Source: Rebecca billardiae RCC1528
Taxonomy: Eukaryota; Haptophyta
Direction of reading: 5' to 3'
DNA length: 64,000 nt
Assembly (NCBI GenBank): GCA_965240325.2
Contig: OZ251234.1
Location: 1,612,001 to 1,676,000 of the forward strand
Part shown: positions 1 through 9,953 of the stretch, piece by piece
How positions within the stretch are numbered: position 1 is the first letter of the stretch
Layout of the letters: the number at the start of each line of letters is the position of its first letter
Made by a program: the position numbers and the translations under genes
Notes under the pieces: generated by a model
Database searches by the model: none
What the model was told of the DNA's origin: nothing
The model's input: only the letters and a program-made list of their open reading frames with translations

Positions 1-418
1 ACGCGTTGATCAGCTTGGCGAGGAGGACGACGGCCACGCCAAGGCCGACGAAGGTCAGCCCTGAGCCCACCGCCTGCCCGAGTGTGAGCACGTTCAGCTG
101 GTCGAACGCGCCGCTCATCACGACGCACACACCGAACGCAAAGCTTGCAAACGAGACCGCGACTGCCTTGTTGTCCTCCTCGACCAGGAGCGCGTCGAGG
201 CTCTTGAGCGGCTTGCCGGCGAAGTCGGGAGTGCGCAGCTGGTAAAGGATCACCAGATGGAGCGAGTACAGGTACTTGCACAGCACGAGCACAATGATGA
301 AGATGCCAAGGAAGATGAGATTGTTCAGACGGAAGACCGTCTGCTCCAACGGCGGCACGCCCCGAAGCTCCTCCAGCCACGCCTGCCAGTCGTGGGCCTC
401 GCCCGCGATGTTACTCAT
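1..418 (-). CDS. DUF350-like multi-pass membrane protein, 3' end off the window
   Basis: The reverse strand reads open from ATG at 418 to the left edge (139 codons, no stop), beginning MSNIAGEAHDWQAW. Three hydrophobic segments are visible: about residues 32-55 (LIFLGIFIIVLVLCKYL), 88-105 (AVSFASFAFGVCVVMSGAF) and 115-137 (GSGLTFVGLGVAVVLLAKLI). A short charged stretch (VEEDNKAVAV) precedes the second. The layout of a charged 'DN.A.A' turn followed by a small-residue helix and a second helix is that of the DUF350/UPF0719 family, known mainly from bacteria; biochemical function is unknown. The frame stays open upstream of the ATG, and a CAG at about 482-484 on the reverse strand could be a splice acceptor, so an upstream exon is possible. 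Family assignment is by eye only. Confidence 0.55.
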   Translation of the reverse strand, partial: MSNIAGEAHDWQAWLEELRGVPPLEQTVFRLNNLIFLGIFIIVLVLCKYLYSLHLVILYQLRTPDFAGKPLKSLDALLVEEDNKAVAVSFASFAFGVCVVMSGAFDQLNVLTLGQAVGSGLTFVGLGVAVVLLAKLINA

Positions 419-862
419 CTCCCGATCCGCGCTGGCCTCGGGCACCACCTGGCGTCGCCCTCGCTGAGCTCCCAGATGGGCCCCTGCACGCAAACAGGCG
501 GGTGGGGTTTGCTCCCAAGAGCAGGCAGCGCACTCGTCATCAGCCGTGAGCCGGCTGCTTGCCGGACGGCTGCAGCTCAATCTTGAGCTGCTGCAGCTGA
601 TGACGAATGAACACCGCCCTTGAATGAACGAACGAGTGATTTGAGATTGTTCGTCAGCTCCCCTGATTGTACACTTTGTATGCACAGTATCGTCATTCGT
701 CAAGCGAATGACCACCGGACGTGAGGACGTCGTCACTCGTAACTCTGAGTCTCACTGCCCACGGAATCAATAGTCTCTGTGTCCGTCGTCTCAGAGCGGG
801 CTGACTCGCGTGAAGCGACTCCAGAATAAGACGCCCATGGCGCGGTATCGCGCTGATCCCCG
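419..862. other. Intergenic, no gene seen
   Basis: Lies between the DUF350-like start and the stop codon of the UROS gene, both on the minus strand. It should hold the upstream region, and possibly a leader exon, of the DUF350-like gene. Short open frames here show no recognisable protein pattern. Confidence 0.5.
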
Positions 863-1708
863 TCAAGCGCCGCCAGCTCGTGCGTCGTCGCTCAGCACGC
901 GGACGACGAGCTCCGCCCACGACTTGAGGCCGGGCTTGGGCGGGCAGTGGACCTCTCGCACGCCGAGCTCACGCGCGCGCCTGGCGGACGTCTCCCCGAT
1001 GCAGATGGCCGTCACGTCGGTGCCGGCGCAGTCGACCCACGCGTCGACCGCAGAAGGCGAGGCGAACGTGACGAAGTGCGCCGCCGCGGCGAGCTCGCGC
1101 ATCTGCGCCGTCCACTCGGGCGGCTCGGTCGTGTAGACGTCGAGACGCTGCACGTCAAAGCCGCGCGCGCGCAGCCCGCCCGGCACCGTCTCCTCGGCGC
1201 GCGCCGAGGCGGGGTACAGCACCCGCGCATCGGACGGCGGTGCCTGGGGCAGCTCCTCCGCCAGCTTACGCCCCGTCGCCTTGGACGGCTCAAATTCCAC
1301 GGTGAGGCCACCAGCCGTGAGCACCTTGCTCGTGCCGGCGCCGACTGAGGCGATCCGCAGCGCGGGCTGGTCCGCTCGCTGCCAGGCGTCGATGAGCATC
1401 GAGCCCGCCTCGGGCGAAGTGACCAGAACCCACTGCCACGTGCCCCCGGCGAGCACGGAAGGCAGCTCCTCGGCTGCCGGGAGCACACGGTGCTCGATGC
1501 AAGGCAGCTCGATGCATTCGATGCCTTGCTGCGAAAGCTCGGCTCGAAGCGCGCCGTTCTTCTCCTTCTCGCGCGTGAGGTACACCGAGCGCGCGCTCAC
1601 TGGGGCACGCGCGCTCGCGAGCGCGTCAACGACCCTGAGCGAGGAGGATGCCACCCACAGCGCCACGGCCGCGCGCGCGACACGCGTCCGCCAAGCACGC
1701 GATGCCAT
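863..1708 (-). CDS. hemD: Uroporphyrinogen-III synthase, probably plastid-targeted
   Basis: A 281-residue protein from ATG at 1708 (MASRAWRTRVARAAV). Residues about 45-281 read as a HemD fold: VYLTREKEKNG at the start of domain 1, WVLVTSPEAGSMLI, ASVGAGTSKVL, VLYPASARAEETVPGGLRARG at the interdomain region, VTFASPSAVDAW and ICIGETSARRARELG near the end. HemD closes hydroxymethylbilane to uroporphyrinogen III with inversion of ring D in tetrapyrrole synthesis. Residues 1-40 are basic then hydrophobic (VALWVASSSLRVVDALASARA), which fits a signal peptide plus transit region for a secondary plastid; that targeting is inferred. The frame is open upstream to 2032 but only from a GTG, so the ATG is preferred. 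No introns seen. Confidence 0.88.
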   Translation of the reverse strand: MASRAWRTRVARAAVALWVASSSLRVVDALASARAPVSARSVYLTREKEKNGALRAELSQQGIECIELPCIEHRVLPAAEELPSVLAGGTWQWVLVTSPEAGSMLIDAWQRADQPALRIASVGAGTSKVLTAGGLTVEFEPSKATGRKLAEELPQAPPSDARVLYPASARAEETVPGGLRARGFDVQRLDVYTTEPPEWTAQMRELAAAAHFVTFASPSAVDAWVDCAGTDVTAICIGETSARRARELGVREVHCPPKPGLKSWAELVVRVLSDDARAGGA

Positions 1709-2083
1709 CGGAATGACGATGATCAGCACGTGAGGCCACCCGGGCACTCTGCAGCCGGCCGGGCGTGCAGCACTGCCGAGCTCAGCATGGCGGCCGGGGA
1801 CGACTATCGCCCCACGTTCAGCGGAGCCCACGCGCTGTGGTCTCAGCTGACTGCCGGCGTGCTCGACGCTGGCGTCCCAGCTCAGCCGCCACCGCCGGTA
1901 TCTGCGCCCCCGACGCGAGTGCTCTTCCTGCACGCCATTGCCTGTCGATCGACAGGCCGCGTCCGCGCGGCACCAGTGCCGCCACTCGGCGTCCGCCCGG
2001 CATGCGGAGCCGGACCGGCCGGGCACACGCACCTCGAGATGCGCAATCCCACGCTGAGGCGTTTCAGACTCGACAGTGACACT

Positions 2084-2097
2084 GCATATATATACTT
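2084..2097 (-). promoter_or_regulatory. TATA-like tract upstream of hemD
   Basis: A TATATATA run in a GC-rich setting between the giant gene's stop (2142) and the hemD ATG (1708). It is about 380 bp from the ATG, so as a promoter it would need a long 5' UTR or a leader exon. Weak evidence; composition alone. Confidence 0.22.
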
Positions 2098-2141
2098 TGC
2101 CTCCCCATTACGCCATCAGTCGTCGTCAAGCATCATCATGA

Positions 2142-5100
2142 TCATCCAAAGCCAAAGATGTCGCCGAGCACCCGGCGCGGCCGGCGGAGCTGGTGGACCA
2201 GCGGCTCGACAAAGACCTCGAGCGCCCACGAGCGCCACGACTCTGGCACCCAGTGCTTGATGATATAATCGACGACCACCTCGATCGTCACCATGCACGG
2301 CTCGACCACACCCACCTTGAAGGCCGTCTCGAACGCCCACGCGAGCATCACCTGCTCGCGCCACACGGTCGGGTCGCGGATGCCGACGCCGCCAAAGAGC
2401 GAGAAGGAGAGGAGGAGCGCGACGAGGGCGAGCATGAGCAGCAGGTTGACCGCCCACGCGAGCCGCCGCTTCCACGGCCTCGGCTTGTTGGCCCACCACT
2501 CGGCGTGCTCCAGCTCGTGCTGCGAGAGTCGCACCTGCTCGTGCACGCGCGCCTCAGTGAGCTCCGCGAGCGGCTGCGCGCCGCCATGCGCTCCGTCGCC
2601 GGCGTCGCGCGCCGGCGGCGCGTCGGCCGCGCGCGCGGAGCGCGGCAGGCGGATCTGGCTGAGGTTGAAGGCCGTCCGTGAGAACGGGAAGCGCGACCTC
2701 ATCGAGCGCTGTGCGCCGTGCGAGGCGAGGTGCGCGCGGTGGTACGCGCCGAGCGCCGAGCGCGTCGCGACGTCCGGCTCGATGACAATGTCTGCCGGCG
2801 TGAGCTCGCGCCCGTCGGAGAAGGGACTGGCGCTGTACACGACGCGCACCATCTTGACCACGGGCTCGCCGCCCGCCTGTCGAACCGCCTCGAACGGCGC
2901 CGCCACGCCGAAGACCTCCTCGATGGCCTCGTGCCGCGCCGGCGGCACACGGTACACGAGCTCAGCCTGCACAAAGCGCACGCCTGGCAGCGCCGCGGCC
3001 ACCTCGTCGTAGCGCGCCTGCTCGGGGTCGGGCTGGGCGATGCGCGCGCTCACAGCGCGCACGAGCGATGCGCGCCGCCTGCGCCCGTTCCTCTCGTCGG
3101 TGCGCAGCCTGGTCGTGCCGCTCGCGAAGAAGCCGACGAGCTGGCCGCTGTCTTGCGGGATCGAGATGAGCGCGTGCTGCGGCATGGTCAGCTCGAACGC
3201 TCCGGACGCGACGCCGATGGCGCTCTTGAAGAGACTCGCTCGCCGGCCGGCTGTCTCGCGCGTGTACGCGCGGCCGAGGTGGTGCGCCGGCGCGTCCCCC
3301 TCGCGGAAGCGCACGACGGCGCTCTCGCTCGCGCCGACGAGCTTGATGCCGTCGGGCCGAACGTACCGGAGGCCCGACTTGCGCGGGGGGCCGCCGCCGT
3401 CGGTGCCGCGCGTCGTCGCCTCTGTGAGCACGCGACCGACGGGGGGCGGTGCCGCCTGGCGCGGCGGCGGCTGCGGCCGCGCGGAGAAGACTGTGACTCC
3501 AATCTCGCCGAGCTGGACGAGCTGCGTGCCGCCGCCGCCGCCGCGGGGGGGATGTTCGCGCGACGCGCGTGCACTGAACTCAGACTCACGGACGCTGCTG
3601 CCGCCGCTGCTGCCGCTCCCACCGCCGCTGGGACCACCGCTGCCACCGCCGGCGTGCGTGCGACCGCCGCTGCCGTCACAGCTCGCTGCATCCCGCGGAC
3701 GAATGCGCGCGGCCGCGACCGCGCCGGTACGCGTGTACCGCGCAGCAGGCCTTGGTGCGAGCGAGGGCGAGCGCTGCGGGCTGCTCCGCTCCGCCACGGG
3801 CGCGTCGAGCAGCCCGCGCCGCTTCAACGCCCACTCCCACAGCTTCTCGAGGAAGAGGGTCTCGAACGGGTAGCCAGCTGCGATGCCGACGCCGGCGGCG
3901 AGCACGAGCTGCGCGGCTCCCTGCACGTCCTCCGTGCCGATGAAGAGCGCGACGACGAAGAGCTCGAGGAGGGTCACGTTGGCGAGCACGGCCAGCCGCT
4001 GCTTGGCGGTGATCGGCTCGCCCGGCAGCCGCGTGAGCCACGCCGTGGCCGTCGAGCGCGTGAGCAGCGCGGCGCCGGCGCGCCACGCGAGCGAGGTCCG
4101 CGCGAGCTGCTTCCATTTGGGCACGAGTGGCTCAGTTTCGACCGACACGTCGACGCTGTACGCGACGAGCAGCAAGATGCCGAAGAGGCCGATCACGATC
4201 GCGACGACCACGACGCCCCAAAAGTTGGTGGCCAGCCGCCGCTCCAGCGCGGTCGCGACGTTCGACGCCGTCGGGTCCTCGACAGTTTCCTCGAACGGGT
4301 TGTTCACGGCGATGTCTCCCTGGCCCTCCTCGGCCGCCAGCGTCGTGATCGCGACGGAGAGAGCCGCAAAGTCGGTCAGGTGGTCGCACGCGCACACCAG
4401 CTCGGCGCCGCTCGCGCTGCTGCTCGCGAGCGCGCGGCAGCCCTCGGTCGACCAGCGCTGCTCCGTCTCGTTCCAGAAGTGGCAGAGCACGAGCTCGTCG
4501 CACGCCGGACCCGCGTAGCGCGCGTCGCACTCGCACACGCCGAGCGTGCTGTTGCACTCGCCGCGCGGCGCGTCGCCCGGCGCGGCGCACTGGGCGTCGG
4601 CCGCGCACGCACCCGCCGCCGCCACCGCGCCCGCACTCGTCGAGAGCGTCGCGAGCGCGCTCTCGTCTCCACGCAGCAGCGGGATCGCAATCTGCACGGG
4701 CTCAGCCAGCCCGCCGATCTCGAGCGCGTCGCGCGAGCGCGCGGCGAGAAGCCGCACGCTGAAGAGCGACGACTGGAGTGCCCGCTGCTCGGCTGCTTCG
4801 TACAGGGCATCGGCGGCGCCGGTCTCGTCGGCGCCGGCGAGCGCGCCCGGGTCGGCGGGCGCGCCGCGCGGGTCGTCGTGCACGTTGCGCTGCAGCAGCA
4901 CGAGCTCGACGTCGACGCCTGCGCCGAGGAGCTCACCGGCAGCCTCGCCGGCCGCCACCGCGCCGCCCCCGCCAGCGCCGCCCGCCTTGACGCCGTCAAA
5001 GACGCGCGGCGGGAGCGTCACGCGCCCGAGGCCGCCCGGGCCGCGCAGCGTGGAGTTGTCGAGCTCAGTCGGCAGCGCGCGCAGCGACGTCAAGTTGACG

Positions 5101-8100
5101 CGCTCACCCAGCAGCTCGCGCGCCGCCTCGCCCGGCAGCACGCCGACGGTGAGCCCACTGACCAGCGCCGTGACAGTGCGCTCGACTGCAGAATTGATCG
5201 CAGCGGTCGCCACAGCCTCATCAGCCGCCGCCACTTCGGCCGCCTCATCGGTGTCGGTGTCGGCGCCGGCGCCGGCACCGCTGTCGACGCCGTCCGTCGT
5301 GCCGTCGTCGTCGCCGCCCCCTGAGCTTGCGTCAGCCGCCCTCAGCACGGCATCGAGCCCGCTGACCGAGTTGGCCCCCGTCGTGGCGTCGAGGCCAGAG
5401 TCGTCACGCGCGCCCTCTGCGATGGTGGCGAGCTGCGAGAGCCCTTCGAGCTGCGCGGCCGAGTCGAGCGCGGCTGAGACGGCGAGCACGGCTGAGAGCG
5501 CGTTCGACGTCTGCGCGCGCCCGCCCTCGTCGAGCGCCGAGCCGTTGGCGGCGGTGGCGGTCACGGCCAGCAGCTCGTTGACGACCGCGCGCGCCTCCGT
5601 CGCGTTGCGCTCGGCAATCGCGTCGACGTCCGCGCCTGCGGCCGCGACGATGAGCTGGAGGGCCGCGTCCGTGTCGCCCGCGTCGAGTGCGTCGGACGCG
5701 GCGCCGATGGTCGCGCGTGTGCTCGCGGCTGTCACGTTCTCGCGCGCGGCGGGCACGACGCGCACGCGCGCGGTGGCGGAGGCCACGCCGTCGAACTGGT
5801 CGAGCACGTCGACCGTCGCGTCCAGCTCGCCCTGCGGCAGCACGACCGAAGCACTCGGGTCGAGCGTCGCGGCGGCGGAGACGAACTGCTGCGTGCCGCC
5901 GCCGTCGGCGCCGGGCGCGAGGGTGCGGTACCCAAACCGGTAGCGCAGCGGCAGGTCCTCCGCGTCGTCGTCGGTCCACGCGGCCGCGCTGAGCGCGATC
6001 GGGCTGAGCGCCTCCACCTCGGAGGGCTCGGCGCGCAGCGAGCCACCGTAAGGCGGGCGGTTGATCTCGACCTCTGCGCTCGCCACCGCCGGCCGCGCGC
6101 CGCCCGTCAGCTCCAGCTGTAGCACGTACTTTGCGCCCGGCGTCAGCACGCCGCTGCGGAAGACGAACGAGGGCCGCGCGTCGCCCGTGGTCGTGACGGC
6201 GGTGGCGTCCGCCACGTCGAGCAGCGAGCCGCCGCGCGCGCGCGCAGGCACGCGCAGCTCGCCGACCAGCTCAAAGGCGCGCCAGCGGTATGCGAAGGAG
6301 AGGTTGCCCGCTGTCTGCACGGTGCGCGCGTCCGCGCTGAGCGCGGCGCCGACGCCGACCGCGCTCTCGGGGAGGCTCCACTCGGCGTTGGACTTGGCGC
6401 GCGCGAGCGCGGGCACGTCCACATTCGGGACGTAGTCGTTGACCACCTCCAACGTCACGCGCGCGCTTGCGCTCCGCCCGTCGGCGCTCGAAACCGTCAG
6501 GCCGACGGCGTACGCACCGACGCCGCCGAGCGCGGCCGGCGTGAGCGCGAGCGTCGGGCCGTCGACGGCCACGCCCGCCGCCGCGGCCACGTTGACGGGC
6601 GCGCCGTCCGCCGCTCGCACTACGGCCCATGCGAATGCGAGGCCCGCGCCCGTGCCCACATTCGGGTCGGTGCTCGCCGAGCCGTCAACGAGAAGCGATG
6701 GCGCCGTCACAGAGAGCTCGCGGTCGCCGCCAGCGATCACCGCGCGCACCGGCTGCGACGCGACGACGAGCTGCACGCTCGCGCGCGCGGCTGCGGACGG
6801 TTCGTCGGCCATGCGCGCCGTCACCTCGAGCGTGTACGTGTACTGCGCAGCCAGCGTGTGGGGCGCGAGCTCGAGGGCAGCGCGCGCGCGTGCGGCGGCG
6901 CCAAAGGGCGGCGGAGGCGTCGGGCCGGCGGCGCCGTCCGTGCGCACCGCTCTCACGACGGCCCACGCAAAGTTGACCACTGTGCCGCGCGTCGCGCTCG
7001 GCCAGCACGCGGCGAGCTGCGCGCTCGCCTGCACGACGTTGGGCGCATCGGGGCGCACGGACACCACCGCGGGCCCGCGGATCGCAACGCTCGGCTCGAG
7101 GCCACCCGCGCGCACGACAACGTGCCGCGCGATCGGCGACGACGCGCCGAGGAAGGAGGTAGTCCGTAGCTCAAACACGTACTGCTCGCCGCCCGGCGGG
7201 AGGGTCACGCTGAGCGTCGGCGAGGAGACGCGCTCGACAGCGACGGAGAGCGCGGCGGCGGCGGCGGCGGTGAGCCCGACCGTCGTGTCGATCGACCACG
7301 CGTACGAGAGCGGCACGATCCCGCCGCCGGCCGAGCCGGTGCTGCGCAGCGTCACGCGCTGGTCGGGGCACGCGGACGCGCGCGTTGGGCCGACGATCGA
7401 CGCGCTCGGCGTCGGGCAGCTGCCGACGCACGCGTCCGCGGGCTCGAGCGGGATGGCGACGCCGCCCGACGCGCACAGAACGTCGGGGCACGGCACGCTG
7501 CTCGCGAGCGGGCGCAGCGCGTCCGCGCGCAGCACCACCTCGTCGCCCGGCGCGATGGCCGTGCGCGCGCTCAGCTGCGCGACGAGCGTGCGGTCGTCCG
7601 CCCAGTAGCAACCGGGCGCGGCCGAGGCGGCGCCGCGGATGCGCGCGACCGTCGCGTCGTCGAGCACGACGGTGCACGGCGCGACGCCGCTCATCCCCGC
7701 GCGGTTGGTCGGCTGCGCGTCGAACTCGATCACGAGCGCCGTCGCCGCGCCGTTGAAGCGCGCGCTCAGCAGCGCGGGCGCGTGGAGGCCCTCTGCGTAC
7801 ACAAACGAGCTGGCCCGCGTGGCCGACGCGCCCGCGGGCTGCGCGAACTGCTGGCCGTTGAGCGCGACCGAGACGACGACCGTCGAGTTGGGCACGCCGT
7901 ACGGCGAGCGCACGCGGATGGCGTCGGCCGAGACCGCGAGCGGCGGCGGCGCCTCCACGTCCCCAAAGCGAACGCGCGCCGCCGCGCCCGCAGCCGCCGC
8001 GCCGGCCGCGGTCAGGTTGGTCGCGTTGAGCAGCCCGCCAAAGCCGCTGCCGCTCACCAGCACCTCGTTGCCGCCGCGCGGGTCGCCCTCGCGCGCCGAG

Positions 8101-9920
8101 ATGGCAAGCACGCTCGGCTGCGCGTAGTAGGCGAACTGGAAGCCGGCGCTCGTCGTCGTGCCCGGCCGGGCGTCTGAAGAGAGGCTGAGCTCAAGCGAGC
8201 GCGTGCTGGCCGACGCGCTTGGCGGCAGCGTGCACGCGGCGCGCGAGAGGGTGGCGCCGGGCACGGCGAGCAGCAGCGTCGCCGGCGCTGCGCACGCGCC
8301 GTCAAGCACGCAGCACAGCCCGTCGGCCGCGAGCTCCCGCCCAAAGCCCGCGCCGGTCAGCGTGACGCGCGTGCCGCCGCCGAGCGGCCCGCCGAGTGGC
8401 GCGACCGAGTCGAGCCGCACCGCAGAGCTGTCGTACAGCGAGATTGCAATCTCGCCGAACGCGTTGAAGACGACGTCGCGCGCGTCGCCGTTGAGCGAGA
8501 GCTGCACCGTGTACCGCGCGCCGGCGACCGCCTCGGACGCCTGGATCTCGCGGCACACGGCGGTCGCGTTGTCGAGCACGGCGGCAGGGCGGCCGAACGG
8601 CTCGGCGCCGCCCTCGCGCGTGTACAGGCACGTGGCCACGCCCGCGCCGAGGTCGACAAAGCCCGCGCCCGTGAGCGTGACTGGCACCGGCGCGGACGCG
8701 AGCGCGGCGGCGGGCACGCTCGAGGCCAGCTCGGCGGTGTACAGCGCGAGCTGGCTGCCGCCCGTCCCGAACGTGACGCCGGTCGGGCTCAGCTCCACGC
8801 CGACGCGCTGCACGGCCGCGCCGCTCGGCAGGCGCAGGAGCGGCAGCGGGCATCGCACCTCGGTGGGCGAGAGCAGAGTGCCCGGCACGAGCGCGCGCCC
8901 GTCGAAGCGGCACGCGAGCCCGCCGAGATCGGCGAAGCCCACGCCGCGCAGCACGACGGAGCGCCCCTCAAGCCCGTCGGGCACGCCCGCCGGCTCAACG
9001 GCCGCGATCACGATGGCGGACGCGTCGAACCAGACGAACGTGCGCGTCGCGACGAGCGCGGCGGGCGACGAGCCGTCGCCCGCGCGCAGCTCGACGGCGA
9101 CCGCGCCCGCGCTGAGCGGCGCCTCGAGCGGCTCGCACTCGACGGCGGCGGGCGTGAGCAAGCGCACGCCCACCTCGAGCAGCGAGCCCGCCGCCGCCGC
9201 CACGCTCGCGTTGGCAGCGTCGGCCGGGTAGAAGGCGCAGCTGAGAACCGCGCGGAACGGGAGCGCCGGCTCGAGCCCGAGCGCGTCGATCGTCACGTTG
9301 GTCGGCGCGCCGACCGCCGCGCCGAGCGGGCGCACACCGAGCAGCTCGGCGGTCGCGAGCGCGGGCGTGGGCGGGCTTGGCGGCGGCGCGGGCGATATGC
9401 GCGGCGGAGGTGGCAGCGTCGGCGGCGGCGTCGGCGGCGGCGACGGGCTCGGCGGCGGGGGCTTCGACGGGGGCGGCGGCGACGGGCTCGGTGGGGGCGG
9501 CGGGTTGGGCGGCGGCGGGCTGCTCGGCGGCGACGGCGGGCTCGGCGGAGGCGAGCTGAACTCGCAGCTGCCGTCGTCAAACGTTGCGCTCGAGTCGTAG
9601 TTCAGACCCGCCTCGTCCGTGCAGCCGGCGAAGACGCGCGTGGGCCGCTGGGTGAGCTCCAGCCCAAGCGCAGCCTGCAGCTCAGCGAGCGTGCGGTTGG
9701 CGAGCGAGACCTCGACGTCGAGCATCGGGCCGTCTGCCTCGCGCTGGTAGATCTCGACGGTGAGCAGCACGGAGCCGCCGCTCAGCCCGACGACGCGCAT
9801 CTGCTCGGACGGGATGCCCGTCAGCGCCTCCATCCCGGCGAGGATCTCGCCGATCGCCTCGGGCGTGAGCTCGGACACGACGCCGTCGACGGGCACGGAG
9901 AGAAGCGTGAGCGAGCCCGG

Positions 9921-9953
<33 letters not shown>

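Noticed and set aside
2084-2097. TATA run as promoter of the giant gene
   Set aside because: It lies downstream of that gene's stop codon, so it can only relate to hemD.
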